Assembly (NCBI GenBank): GCA_034620365.1
Contig: JAQGEQ010000062.1
Coordinates: 124,001 to 188,000, forward strand
DNA length: 64,000 nucleotides
Direction: 5' to 3'
From: Pegea sp. RAD2-039
Taxonomy: Eukaryota; Chordata; Thaliacea; Salpida; Salpidae
The translations under genes and the position numbers were made by a program. The notes under the pieces were generated by a model. That model was not told the DNA's origin. It worked only from the letters and a program-made list of their open reading frames with translations, and did no database searches. This document shows positions 11,658 to 24,800 of this stretch, in pieces. The first letter of the stretch is position 1; every line of letters begins with the position of its first letter.

Positions 11658-14486
11658 GTTTATATTCTATCAGATAGAAATCCTATTAAAACAAATCATC
11701 AATAAGTTCTTAACTGATTTTCACTTCTTCTTTTTCTAGTGAAAATTTCTACTCAAGAAATTAAATAAAAGTAATTTAAAAATAAAGAAATGATATTTCT
11801 AAAATCAGAAAAACAAAATAATATTTTTATGTGATCAGCACTGTACTTTGTCTACTTAAAAACTTAACTAAGTTTTCAAGCATATCACAGAAATATGTTT
11901 ACATTTCTGGTTGATTTTGAAAATAATTAATCATTAATACTTGATACGCCAATAATTAAATTTTCATTTTTTTGAGATAATTGGGTTATTTGAATCATAA
12001 TAACTTTAAGTTTTTAGTTTGTAAATAATTCATGATTCCCTAATATTTGCCTGAAATTACCTTATGAAATAAAACGTTTTATTTGATATATCATTTATCA
12101 ATCTTTAATTTAATAATAATTATGCTCATTTAAATAAAAAGTTCGTTATTAACAAGCCGCAACCAAAATGTTTAAGTTTACCAAAAAAGTTTAACTTTTT
12201 CTGATATGGTAACAAAAATGTTAATCACAAATTACTTTTGTTGTTGATGATGATATTCAGTTATTAGTAAACCAACAAATATTTTGTGTCAATTAATTCA
12301 TTTCTAAATCACTTCAATCACACATAATGATAATATCACTTTGTGTTAATCAGAGCAATTTTTTCTCATATCTCACAACTATTACTTGGAACCAGCTGTC
12401 ATCAGACATTGTCATGTCGGAGTCGCTCGCGTTGTTCAAGAAGAAGTTGAAGCGTTATAATATTACCAACATTGTCATATAAAAACATTCTATGTAATTG
12501 TTCATTGTGATATATTTTGGAGACTACTGAAATGCCATGTGTTACATCTTTTACTTTCTATATTTGTATCTTAATTATATATAATATCTATTATCATATA
12601 TAATATTAGTTGTGAGAATGTATGTAAATGAGAAATGCTCTTTTCAGGCACCCTCCTTTGCATTTATTGTAATTAATAAATATACTTCTTTTTAAAGAAA
12701 GGATGAAGACAATCTGATTCTCACAGTAAAAACTGTTTACTATTTTTTCTTATTTTTTAATAAGCTTTTGATAAAACTTGCAAAAGAATATTTTCAATGA
12801 AATCATTTTTTAAGAGGCAAATTCTCCTTAATCGGATAAACGGATTACGAAGTTTAAATTCTATGATAAATTTTTGCTGGAGAAACCATTTTGAACAATC
12901 AAATCTCTGTTAATTTTTACAATAAATCTAAAATACGGGATATTTTGATTTACTCAAATAACAATTTCAAGTTAAACTTAATAATTTAAACAAAATTTGT
13001 TTACTATTAAATCTAGACTATGGACTTGTAAATAAACATCCTTATTAGTTGAGTTAGTATGTTTTTGTTAGATTTTAACTTATTCACCTAAATTATTCTT
13101 AATTTACAGCTATTTACACCTTATAATCAATCTATAGAATTTAACAAGGTTGTTTTTTCAGGAGTAATGAAAGTTTTACTAAAACCTTCAAACTTCTTAT
13201 TTATTCGAACAAATTATTTTGTTTTTAATGAATTATGTTTTAAAATTGCTTTTTTTGATTTGAAAAGTGTTTTCAGAAACTTCATGTAATAAGTAAATTA
13301 TTATTGTTTGTTAAATTAAATATTCAAATTCAGTATCAATGTTTTGTAAAGTTCTTTCAGTAAATAATCTGAGATACGTTGGAAATTTGATTCCAAGGCG
13401 GTTCTATACATTGATGATTCTTAAGATAAAAAGATAATTAATTCATTTATTTTGTGATTATATACGAATTAATTGAGAGAAAATATTCGTTAATAAATTT
13501 TATAACTACACATCGTGTTTCATACATAAATGAAATCAATTGAAGATCATGTAATAGTTTACAACGATTGGTTCTCTAACTTTTAGTGATTTATAGAGTA
13601 TTAAAAGCATTCCAATCTGATGACAACAAATTTAGTTTAAAATTCGATTTCAAGTAAGAGATTTTTTAATTGGTCAAAAAAGAGTTCAATCTATTTGCTT
13701 CTTGATATTAATTGTAGATCTTAAATATAAAAAGTTAAACTTTTAAGCAAAAACAAAATCTACAATTACAATAAAAATAGTAAATTTAGAATGCTTCAAA
13801 TATCTTGAGATTTTATAAGATTTAAATAGTTTAAAGTATTTTCTCCATTTCCTTTTATTATAAAACCACTAAAAGTAACTCTTAAAATTTCGTCTATAAT
13901 AACTCCAAAACGCTTTAAATTGTTGCCAAGCTTATCTATTCAACTTTGAACAAGCCTTCTTTAACGAGCTTACTACTTGATAATCGAAGTAGAACAAGAA
14001 ATCAAATTTAAACAAAACAAACAAACGTTGTTTTCCGAGTAACTAGTTTTTATGTGAATTCAAGAGAATTGAACAAATATAAAGACAAAAATACTTTGAA
14101 AAACTTTTGAGAGAAAATTGATAAACGATCATTTTAAAGTACTTGAAAATCGTTTTTCTCAAATTTAAATGATAGGATCACGGTTATATAATTTAGTTAG
14201 ATAATAAATGTTTAAGGGTTTCAAGTAAAGTTGTGATTAGATCTCAGTTATGTTCACTTTTACTTATTTTCAAGAAACTTTTGCAAAATTTTTTGTTGGT
14301 TTTTAACAAGTAGTAGTTCCTGTTATAAGTCAAGTCAAATTTTTTCAAATATTTTCAGATTTTAATTTGTATTCAAGGAAAGTTTTGAATTAATCTTTTT
14401 TTCATGAGCTTTCAGTCTAGTATCAAATTTAGTTTTCAAAAAATATTTTAGTTGATTTTCATTTGTTGATTGAAACCAAAGTAGAA
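11658..14486. other. AT-rich intergenic region containing a LINE remnant
   Basis: This separates divergent genes and should hold both promoters. Apart from the retrotransposon 3' end at 12331-12686 I saw no gene or RNA. Confidence 0.4.
12331..12686 (+). mobile_element. Truncated non-LTR retrotransposon 3' end (LINE-like)
   Basis: An open stretch to a stop at 12480-12482 reads as the C-terminus of a LINE reverse-transcriptase polyprotein. It has TWNQLSSDIVMSESLALFKK followed by basic residues, the familiar WNxLP...SLxxFKxxLK pattern. The following untranslated part, with GTGTTACATCTTTTACTTTC and GCTCTTTTCAGGCACCCTC, recurs on the opposite strand at 23118-23291, showing a dispersed family. The element is 5'-truncated with no full reverse transcriptase. 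Assignment to a clade is not possible from this piece. Confidence 0.65.
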
Positions 14487-17056
14487 ATGACTGAACATTT
14501 GATTAAGTCCCACCAAAGACCAAGACCATTTAGTACCTCACACAATCGTAAAGCAAACTTCGCAAATCTTGGATTGAATCGAGAACTGAACAAGAAGTTG
14601 AATACTTTAAGGCGAGAAAGAGGATGTAAAGATGAATTCATGAAAAGACAAATTGATTCGTTGAAGACAGAAATCATTGACCGGCAAAGAGAATTAGAAG
14701 AAATGAGAATTGAAAGAAATCTTTTAAAGACAGGATTTTCTACCAGACCAGTTTCACGAGCTCCTAATAATCGAGTAAGTCTAAGACGTCAAAATAGTTT
14801 TTAAATACACGATATCAAATACATTTGTTTCAAACTTGTTTTTTTAATAAGCTGCAAACGTTGAAATAAGCTTCAATTTCACATATTTGCTTTCATCTAT
14901 TTTCATGAAAATTTTCTTAAAAGTTGTTTTGAAGTCATTGAGTTGGTTTTAGTGATGCTATTGATGTTTGTATTTACGTCGATTTTATCGCGGATTATTT
15001 ATACCAAGCAATTAATCATGAGATAACCAAGATAACACTTATTCTCTGTTAAAAATGCACGTATCTAAGAAGCTCTAATTAAAACTCCTTTAATAAATAA
15101 AAGTCTTTTCAAAAATTCTTTAAGAAAGTTTACCGAATCAACAATCAGGTAATCTTCAACTTAACATAATTCAATTCAATTATCACCAAATAGTTGCTGT
15201 CAAGTGTTGTAGCTGAAGTTTTTAAGAGCAAAACAAACTTAAGGATGTTTATTGAAGTTACCTCAAAGATGTTTGTATCAAAACTTACTGAAATTATTCT
15301 AATTAATTTTTGAATTGTTTTTGTAAATCTATCTTTTAATGAAAAATTTTTCTACTTTTCAAAATTTTCATTTAATTTTTATCAATTAGTAATTTTTTTA
15401 ATTTTAAAAGAAGTTCACTTATAAAAATAAATGTATTTATTGATACAAATCAGATTAAAATATAATTAATTAAAAACTAAACACAAAACTGTTTAAAAAT
15501 TTGGTTGCTTATTCCATTTAAAAGTTTGATTTTTATTTATAATAATTAAAGATTTCCAACAAAGTTTATTTTCAAATATTTTGCTAATCATTATGTAAAC
15601 GTTCAAACATTTAAAAATTGGAAGTTATAGTGCTAATACAACTCCATGTAATTTGTAACACTGATTTAGTTTAGCTGTAGTTATAAACGTTTATTTTATC
15701 ACAGGATACTAAACAAATTTAACGAACATTTTATTTTATAATTGTTTAAATATTTATCAAAATTTCAGCCCGTGCACTCACCATCATCTAGTTCCAGCTT
15801 TTCAACTTGTAATGTTTTCCATTCATCAAGCTTCTGCTCTGGCCACCGACCAAGTTATTATTCAGTTTTACAAATACCAAGTAAACTAAACTTCAGTGCT
15901 TGCTGTGATTAATTACTTGATACTTTTGTTAAATCTATTTACTTTTAACTGTTTCATTTTTTTTTTGTTAAAATTGTGTAAAAATTGGGTTGATTTTAAA
16001 GGAGTTTTTGTAAACTTAAAAAAATGAAAACCGAATAAGTTCAGAGTTTAATCAAAGTATTTCTCACATAACTGAGTTTGTCATATTGGATCAAACAAAA
16101 GTTATTTTTACAGCAGATGATAGCAGTAATATCTCATCATCAGTAAATCAGAAGACTTCTCGTCCAAGAACAGCTCCTCCACCAACTAAGAAGCGACAAA
16201 TTACATTTGTAGGAAGCTGGTTGAGTCATGAGAGTAAGTTGACTTTTTATTCAGATTTTAGATTTTGTCAAAAGGTTAAAACAACTGAATCTGAATTAGA
16301 TTTTTTTTTATTAAATTGTAGAGATATGAAAATCAAAACTGTTTTATTAGTTAATAAAAATCAAGAATTTATTTTATTGCAAATATTTTCTAAAAACACT
16401 TAATAATCGTTGCCAACAAACTGCAACTTACAGGTTTTGAAGAAGTTGTTTTATTACTTCCAAATTAATGAACTATTTGCTGTTTATGAATATTTTAATT
16501 GTTTTTAACTATAACTTGTCAAAATTGTCAAAATAACTTTTGCGTTAGTTAAGCTTTTGAAAAAGTTTAATTTTCCAGTCTTCGAAATCTTACTTTTACA
16601 ACTAAATTTATTATTTGAATTAAACTAATTTTTTCTGCATTTCCACTGAAGATACAAAATAATTTCTTCGATAAAAATCTTTCCACAAAAATTCTAAAAA
16701 ATGAAAGTTGAACAAATATTTAAGTAAGGTTTAATCTCCTAATTAAAATCATTTACTAATTTGAATTTTTTTTTATATAATTCTGATTAAACAATTCTTT
16801 TATTAAATACTATTTGATTATCTCTGTAAGAAGCTGTTTAGTTATAGATTTGAAAAGATTTTATTATTTGCTTTTAGCTTTGCACACTATTTAAAGCTCC
16901 AAAAAAGATTAAAGAAATAAAATTATCAATTGATAATATTCATTTTTATATATTTATTTATTTTGAAGTTCTATTACTTCATTTATTCATTGGATGATAT
17001 TATATTGCAAATTTATAAATAATTTTTCAGGACGCCTTTCAAAGAACATCACGTAA
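14487..17056 (+). CDS. Small coiled-coil protein of unknown function
   Basis: Exons 14487-14774, 15769-15880, 16114-16233 and 17031-17056 join in phase to give 181 residues. The N-terminal part is basic. Residues about 30-85 are rich in Glu, Lys, Arg and Leu with heptad-like spacing (LNRELNKKLNTLRRE, IDRQRELEEMRIERNLLKT), predicting a coiled coil. Residues about 97-135 are Ser-rich and low complexity. A basic-proline stretch (RPRTAPPPTKKRQ) precedes a short end, TFVGSWLSHERRLSKNIT. I do not recognise the family. The consistent splice phases and good donor and acceptor sites support a real gene. A further 5' exon cannot be excluded, because the first exon is open upstream of the chosen Met. 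Could be cytoskeletal or ciliary, but that is a guess. Confidence 0.65.
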
Positions 17057-17728
17057 TTGATGTAAAGAAGATGGAACAAATACAAGAAACCTTCTTTTTT
17101 TAGCTAAGAATTTCAAACAGCTTTTTGAAGTATTCATTAAATTAAAGAAATAATTTGCAAATAAAACTTCTTCCTCTGAATACTTTTTCAAGTTTTGCTC
17201 ATAAAAATATCACTAGAATTGAAAATTCTTCTTTTGAAATACATTTTTTACTAAGTTTTCTGTGAATATATCTGGAAATATTTATGGTAATCAAACTTGA
17301 TCTATAAATACATTTCAATCAGTTTATCCAAAAAGCTGATTTTGAATAAAACTAGAATATTCAACTAAAATCATAAAATAACTTTTTGTTAACTTTCCAG
17401 AAAATGGTTTTTCTTTAACTTTATCATTCCAGAAATGTATTCCTAATTATCTATTAGATTTGTACAAACTATAAGCTGAGGACACACAACTTTATTAAAA
17501 ATAGTTTTATTTGGAATATTTTTTCTTAAACTTTGATTAAGACGAGACACACATTAGAAATATATTCATAAAATATTTTCAATTTTTATATATTTTGAAA
17601 CATCAATAAATATTATAATTTAAACTTTATTTTGATAGTTTCAAATGTTTCTGAAATCATATTTTAATTTCAGTCTATTATCAATTATTTACTATAGTCA
17701 CTTTCAGATTAAGTCTCATGAGAGACCA
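17057..17728. other. Spacer between convergent genes
   Basis: AT-rich 3' flanks of the coiled-coil gene and the SSU72-like gene. A reverse AATAAA (TTTATT near 17627) could serve the minus-strand gene. Nothing else was seen. Confidence 0.4.
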
Positions 17729-18949
17729 CTAATTCATCTGCTTCAAACTCTTCTTCATTTTGCTTGTCATTAATTTTTTTCTTGCTTGTTCAAATATAGA
17801 GCCAGGGATATAGTCTTCTGATCTGTTGCTTAAGTTTTTGTAGGCATAGACATTGTATGAAAGAACATAACCTTCGCTTTTGCAAGTTTCATTGAATACA
17901 TTAACATATGATTTGATGTGATAGGAATTTCCATCACAATCTTGTACCTAGGTTTATACAAAATGACAAATTACTTTCCAATTAAATATTATAAAAAAAT
18001 GTTGTTTGTCTGTTAGTAATTGGTGTTCTGTAAGTTATGTATGATTTTGTTGCCCAGATAAAATAAATAAGTGAACCAATTTTTTAGTTCCTTTAGTCAC
18101 CTTTAATGAATCTATAAAAACTGTTTTATCTTAATAATTAAACTTATTTTTGAATATTTTACGCTGAATGCTATGAAATAATAGTTTTGGTGAATGTGTA
18201 AGCAAAAACAAACACTTACCAGTTCACACAGCACAGCAGCATGTTGGGCGGCATCTCTTATTAAACTTAAATCATATTTAAGAGGCAAATAAAGCAATTG
18301 GATGTCATTTTGAAGTTGACTTTTTCGGTTCTGTAAATCTGTAAAAAAATTATAATTGTTTTTTTTTTGGCCAGCTTCTACTGCGAACATATACGACAAA
18401 ATATTATAATATTAGCATCAAAAAATTGTATAAATTTTGTTTTTGAAACTCAAATAATATTATACAAAAGCTTACCATCTAAAACTAGTAATTTGCTGTT
18501 ATAATCTAGTATAAGTATGACATCAAAATCAAGTTTGGAGTTTTGAAATAATTCGGGATGCTTCTTTATTTCCATATTTTTTTCTAACATTTCCAAGACT
18601 GTTGTGTTTCTATAGCTAAAAATAAATTTTAAGTTAAACCACTAATAGATTAAAACTTAGTTTTCTGGTTTTTGAAACTTACAAATTCATGTTCAGTTCA
18701 GTAAGATGGTTGTAAATAACGGAATAATCAGTTGTAAAAGGAAATCTCACTGGATTTGTTTCACCAGGTAATATAATCTCATTATTTGTTCCGTAAGATC
18801 TTACATCTAAATTGAGTTCTCTGCAATTTTTATGTTTAAAACTAAATATCGGTTGATGAGTAAGTTTACCTCATCATTCTGTGTACACAAATACTTTTAT
18901 TAACATTATCTTCACAAACGACAGCAAATCTCAGTTTCTTCACTTGCAT
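17729..18949 (-). CDS. SSU72-like phosphatase homologue with altered catalytic loop
   Basis: Exons 18870-18949, 18683-18820, 18476-18609, 18220-18338 and 17729-17947 give 229 residues (vertebrate SSU72 is about 194). SSU72 dephosphorylates Ser5 and Ser7 of the RNA polymerase II C-terminal domain in the nucleus. Matching blocks: N-terminal LRFAVVCEDNVNKS against the family's VAVVCSSNQNRS, LDVRSYGT, LPGETNPVRFPFTTDY, the MLEKN...I...PELFQN block, and VLCEL near the end. The nucleophile Cys12 is kept, but the CX5R arginine is Lys18, so normal catalysis is doubtful. After VLCEL the last exon encodes a 73-residue end unlike canonical SSU72. It is either a diverged paralog or a pseudophosphatase. 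The intact frame and spacing argue against a dead gene. Confidence 0.82.
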
Positions 18950-21081
18950 TGTTCAAAAAGCTTTTAAGATAACAGTATTGATAAATTTTTATTTAATATT
19001 CTGAAAGTAAAATTTCTGTTAGAAAGGTTGCATAAAATGATGAAAATGTAAAACAAAAAGTGAAAAAAATCTATTATCCAAAGTATCTATCAGACAATCT
19101 ACAAATGCCTTTAAAAGTTTGCAATCAAACGCCAATCTGAAAAATATAATTTTGTTTTTAGAAAAATGTAGAAATATTATTATTACTTGATATACAGAAA
19201 TACAAACTCTTGATAACAGAATATAATAATTTTCTGCTCTCTGTAAATTAACATTTTCTGCCTGAACCAACTTTTGTATTCACTTAATAAGCAGTCAGAG
19301 ATATTTACTAACAGAGAAAAATGTTGAGTATTTCGATGGTCGAAATGACTTCTTACAAACTGAAAACTAAATTCTAGAAAAATATTCATCATTTCGAATT
19401 AATTTGTAAGTATTTTATGAAAAGAGCAAGGCAGTAAGTAATTTTTATAATTTTGATTTCAGTTTAATGATGATCTAAAAACAAACAAACTGGAAGCTTT
19501 TTAACCAATGAGGCAGTTTTATATTTTTATAGATTATGATTTTTTATAAACTTTTGTTCAATGTGACAAACTTATTGAGAAAATTAACTTGATTAAAAAC
19601 CCATGCAGTATTTAAACTAGTCAAAGAAATTTGAAACTCTAAATACCATTTGATGCATAGAAATATATTTCTTAATGTGATGGAAAAAATTATAAAAAGT
19701 TTTAAAATATAGTTAATTGTTAAAAATTTTCTCTTTGTATAAAATACTATGAAAGGGGGAAACATTAAACTGAAATTTTATTGTAAATTTAACTTACCTA
19801 AATATGAAATATTAATTCAACTTTACCTCATAACATTTGGTAAATTTTTGTAAAGTTTCTAGGATAATAAGGAATTTAACAAGCTGTTGTACCTTATGAA
19901 TTAACCTGATAGGTTTTTTTGAGTAACTTACCACTACCATGAAAGTAGGCACTGTGTGACACACTAGTAGCGACCGCTATCACCAAGTAGATGCAAGCAA
20001 GATAACTTCAAAAAACAAAGATTAATTCTGTGGTGATGGAGAGCTTTTTCAAAGTGATGATTTGACCAAATTTCAAGATTTTTGAAAACGTTACATTCTA
20101 AGTGAATTACAAATAATTTTAATCATAAAAGCAACTCGAACTGGAATAAAAAAATTGTTGATTAAAAATAAAAGTTATAATTTTGTTATGGGAAAATTTA
20201 GGAGTTCTCAACTACAGAAGGAAAATTCTCGAGTAAGTTAGGCTTCAAAGTACTGAAACATGAAGCTACAGATGATTTGATAACTGCTAGCACTAGATTG
20301 TTTATGTTTGACTAACTGAACCCTATATACAAAAAGCTCAAGTTGCTCGTTCCTGTAATTGATGAATGCAAAAAGAACATGGTCGATGGTTTTGATCAGA
20401 AACGGCAATGTGCCTCGGGATATATTCTAGGCACATATGCAAGGAAGGAACACACGAATAGATGCTTTGTATACAATATTAAGAAAGGATATTGCAATCT
20501 GAGCTAGCACCCTTGTTTTTATACTATTTTATGGCTAAAGCACAAATTTGCGAATATAAACTTTAATAAGTTACATTTTATTATATGCTTATCCACAAAA
20601 ATGAAAGCACCTTGCTTAGATTTAAAGAAGTTGACTTACAACAAACTTTGTAGGTTAGAAAATGGAACTTTAAACTTACTAAGAGTTTACTTCTGAAGTT
20701 ATAAGTTAGAATGACGATTTTACTCAACTAGAAAATTAGCAAATTTTTATACTTGTGATTTGAACTAAAGTTGTTTGTATCCAAATAAAAAGTCCTTATC
20801 GTTTAGTTGCAAGCATTTAATTTATCAATACTTTATTTAAAAATTACTCCCATAAATTATAAATAATCTACATAAGATAACAGATACAATTAAAGGATGC
20901 TTTCAAATATAAACAAAAGTGTCAAAATGAGCACAAAAAAGTAACAAATAAATATTCCACCTGAATTATTCCGCAACTATAAAAGTAATTACCTAATTTT
21001 TAAGGAAAATTCAAAGTTGGTGCCTCTAACAATATAGATGATAATTTTTTCTTGTAAAAATGAAGGTATTTTTAATCCAAA
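18950..21081. other. Spacer between SSU72-like and MIA40 genes
   Basis: About 2.1 kb, mostly AT-rich. A short GC-richer island at about 19929-20005 stands out and is followed by less AT-rich sequence to about 20520; these may be remnants of dispersed repeats. Short ORFs here show no homology or splice context. Confidence 0.4.
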
Positions 21082-21893
21082 TCACTTGTTTGTCTGTTCA
21101 TTAGATTTTATAGGCTCCTTAGTAACTTCAGAGACATTAGCAGATGTGTTTGTAGGTGGAGTTTGGGGTGAAGTAGTTGGGGCAGAAGCATTATCCTCCT
21201 CTGGTCGATAGATCTTTTTAAATCGATTCATACATTCTTCCCAACTAACAAACAAGCTGTAACATTTTTCTTGAAAGAGATTATCATCATGTTTATAATC
21301 AGCAAAACATTTAAAAGATTCTCTAAAACTTGGCCCACAAGGTCCATTAGGCATATTACCAAGACAAGGACAGTCCCAATTTATATCACCATTTGGAAGA
21401 ATTGCACCTTAAGAGCAAAAATTATGTAAAAAATGAAGTCTAATCTTATTAAACTAAGATATAATTCCAATAATTAAAGTTAAGTTATTAATGGTCAATA
21501 ATATGTTATTTACTTTTTATTTTTTTAGCTTAGAAATTATAGTTTTATTTTAATCAAAATTAGTTTTTTCTCACAAAGTTATTAAAAGTTTTTGTTGGTC
21601 TGATTAAATAAACAAACCTTGGTTGCTTGTATCAATATCATTTGGATCATCAGGGCCAAGTTCCACTTTACTAGGAGACAACAAATATTCTTCTGTAGCA
21701 AAGATTATTTTGTCCTTTCCTAGATATAAACTAATCACTTCAATAAATGATAAAATTTGATAAAATTAAAAAAAATATTATTTAAACTTCATTGTTAAAA
21801 ATATTATTAATTATGAGATAAAACAAAATTAAACTATAATTATAGAAAATAATAAAAACAATTTTACAAACCTTTAGATATACAATATGACAT
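21082..21893 (-). CDS. CHCHD4: CHCHD4/MIA40 mitochondrial intermembrane-space oxidoreductase
   Basis: Exons 21872-21893, 21618-21719 and 21082-21407 give 149 residues. MIA40 is the import receptor and disulfide carrier of the mitochondrial intermembrane space. It oxidises twin-CX9C and CX3C substrates and is re-oxidised by ALR/Erv1. The start MSYC plus GKDKIIFATEE and DDPND match the vertebrate N-terminus closely. ILPNGDINWDCPCLG carries the redox-active CPC. The twin CX9C helices are C-GPSFRESFK-C and C-YSLFVSWEE-C. The C-terminal 35 residues are Thr, Pro and Ser-rich instead of the Glu-rich vertebrate tail. All essential cysteines are present, so function is expected to be conserved. Confidence 0.97.
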
Positions 21894-24800
21894 TTTATGA
21901 AACCAAATTTGTTAATTTAAAGTCAAAATCCAGAAAATCTTAAGAATATTCTTATTTATAGCTCTAAAAACATAAAATTATATTTTAGACTATATTGTTA
22001 AATCAGATATAAATACTAGTAAAAGATTCATTTTTTAATTATAAAACCGAAAAGCTTTGAACCTCTTAAAAAAATTATCTAAAAAATTATTTAAGTTTTG
22101 TAAAGTTTATTTCCAATTCTTATAATAAATATTTATAAAAATTCAGTTATATAAATCATTCAAAATATTGAAAGTTTATAATTTAATAATTTATCTAATA
22201 AATAAATTAAATAATAAATTAATAAATAAAAACTAGAACCAAATGCTATCATTTTTGTAAAAAAAATTTAGATATAAATAAAAATCTAATAATTGTAAAA
22301 TGATTTTCTATTTACAAAAAAGATTAAATTGAATTAATTGATTATAAAAAAAATATCATCTATTAATATCAGCTTCATTTTGAACATTTAAGAATATTTT
22401 TTAAATGCTTAAGCTGAGAATAAATTAACAAAATGAAAAAACTTGTTTCTTAAAATCATAAATAATTAAAATATTTTTACATTTTATTAATATATTAAAG
22501 ACAAAAACTTAACTATGATTTTACATTTCTAAGTGACCTTGAGTGGAAACCTGTAGAAAAGTTTCTTCGGTAGAAACTACTGGTGATTTAACCTTAGAGA
22601 TTTCTAAAACATGTTTTGATAGTGTTTCAGATGGTAAATGTAATAATCATGTACTACAAAATGGCTTTTTGCCGATTTTGCTTATTTTCCATCTACTTCG
22701 TTTTTTGTTCAATCAAAATTAAAACTGAAAAATGTGAATTTTTCAAAGAAAATTGAGATGGTGTTGATAACTTTGTAGGTAATCTTGATTTTTATAACAG
22801 AATCCCTTATCTTGTGAGTGATTAAGCTATCTCAACACCTAAAAATGGAAATCAAGTCGGTTATTTAAATTTAATAATCTTTAATAATTTGTTGATAACA
22901 ACGTTGAGCTAAAAATAATTTTGCAAATAAATCTTGCGTTTTAGACAAGAACTCTATAACTGTTTCAAGTATACTTATATAAACTTGTTACCTTAAAAAT
23001 GAAAGTTTGTTAATATCAAATTTATTTTCAAAGCTAATTTAATCCCAAAAATAAGGATTAAATTCACATTACTAATATTTAAATTTATGTATGTTTTATT
23101 TATCCAAAAATCATGATTATTTATTTATTACAATAAATGCAAAAGAGGGTGCCTGAAAAGAGCACCTCTCGCTAACACACACTTTCACAAATAACATCTA
23201 TTTAGTCAAAAATATAGAAAGTAAAAGATGTAACACATGGTATTTCGATATCACTCAAAGCATATAACAGTGAATAATTACATGGAATGTTAATAATAAT
23301 CAATTTGATTATCAATTTGAGAGTGTTCCTACTGCATCATCTCTTGTGTGCAATTAAAGATTCTTCTACTTGAAAAATATAATTATTACCGACATAATGA
23401 TAATGAAAGATTGAAATTTTTGTAAATTCTTAACTGAGTTGACCTTACATCTTCTAAAGCAAATGCCTCATTGAGTTTTTTTGAGTCGGATCAATCATTC
23501 CTTGTTACGAAGAAATACCTCACAAATATTTAAAATCAAATGTTCTTCTAGTTTTTAAATAAAAAAGAAGAAAATATTTTTAAACAGTTAAGATGCTAAT
23601 TGAATCCAAATTAATTCGGATCATACAACAAAAGAAGACTATGAAGCTTTTAGCATCATTACAGTTTTTGCAAACTAATTAAAGTTTGAATATCTTATTA
23701 ATATAAGAATCAAATATAGTTGTAGATAAGACACACATAGAAAAATAATCGATTTATTTATGTGAATATTATAAAAGAGTATTATCGTTGTGACATATTC
23801 ATAAAAACGCAGAACAATTTAAAAGAAGTTAAATTGATTTAATAATAAGTCAGTGAAGTGTGTTTATACCTTTTGTTTGCTAATTGAAAGCCGACGCTGT
23901 AAACAAAAAAAAGAAAACACAAAAAGTTCAAGGCTGTATGGTCACCGAAAAATCTCAATGCCACCTCTATAAAGAACTTGTTTAGAAGTTAAGTTCAAAT
24001 ATTAGAGTTTGTATCTTCATTCTGATTAAAAAATACGACTTTAGTTTTCAGACTATTTATTAATTGGATATTATTTAAATTTATTCAAATGGTTTAAATA
24101 ACTTGATAAGAAAAGAAAGTTCTAAACTTGAATAAAAAAACTTTTTAGAACTTAAAGTTCTACAATCATCAAATCATTAACTACACTGCTAAAAAAAACT
24201 TTATTTCCAAATTTAATACTTTGTAATAATTTCAAAGTTGGTGAAAGACATTTACTTTAGGTGATCGAAACGATGAATCCCTGAGCGTCAAGCTGTGTCC
24301 TTTCGATGAGGAGGTTTCAGAGTCTTTCTGTATTAAAGAATCTTTTGCGAATTGAAGTATTAAGTCACAAACATATCTTCCTAAAGAAAAATGAAGTAAT
24401 TTCAATTTATACCTTCTTTATAATTTGTAATTTCTTCTGTTACTATTTCTTGGTACATCTATTATTTATATTTCTTCTTATTGCTTTTTTATTTTCTTCG
24501 GAATTAAGATTTAAAGGAATGTTTCAACATAAGGGTTTTATGATGTAAAACTTTATATAAAATAAATGAAAACTTACTAAAATATATAGATTTCTGCGGT
24601 TATATCTTGTAAAAATTGATTTAATTGAAAATTACAGCTATTAATATCTCATATCGAATTTTTTTAGTGAGTATTAAAAACCATTAAATATGACAAACAC
24701 AGATAAATTTGAATGGTCATATGCTATATTAATAATTTTATTTTATTTATTGACCACTTACATGTGATTTTTTGTAATATTTTCTCCCTTTATTTAAAAG

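Noticed and set aside
24306-24548. 80-codon ORF with a hydrophobic stretch
   Set aside because: Phe, Ile and Leu-rich composition follows from T-rich DNA. No homology or gene context.
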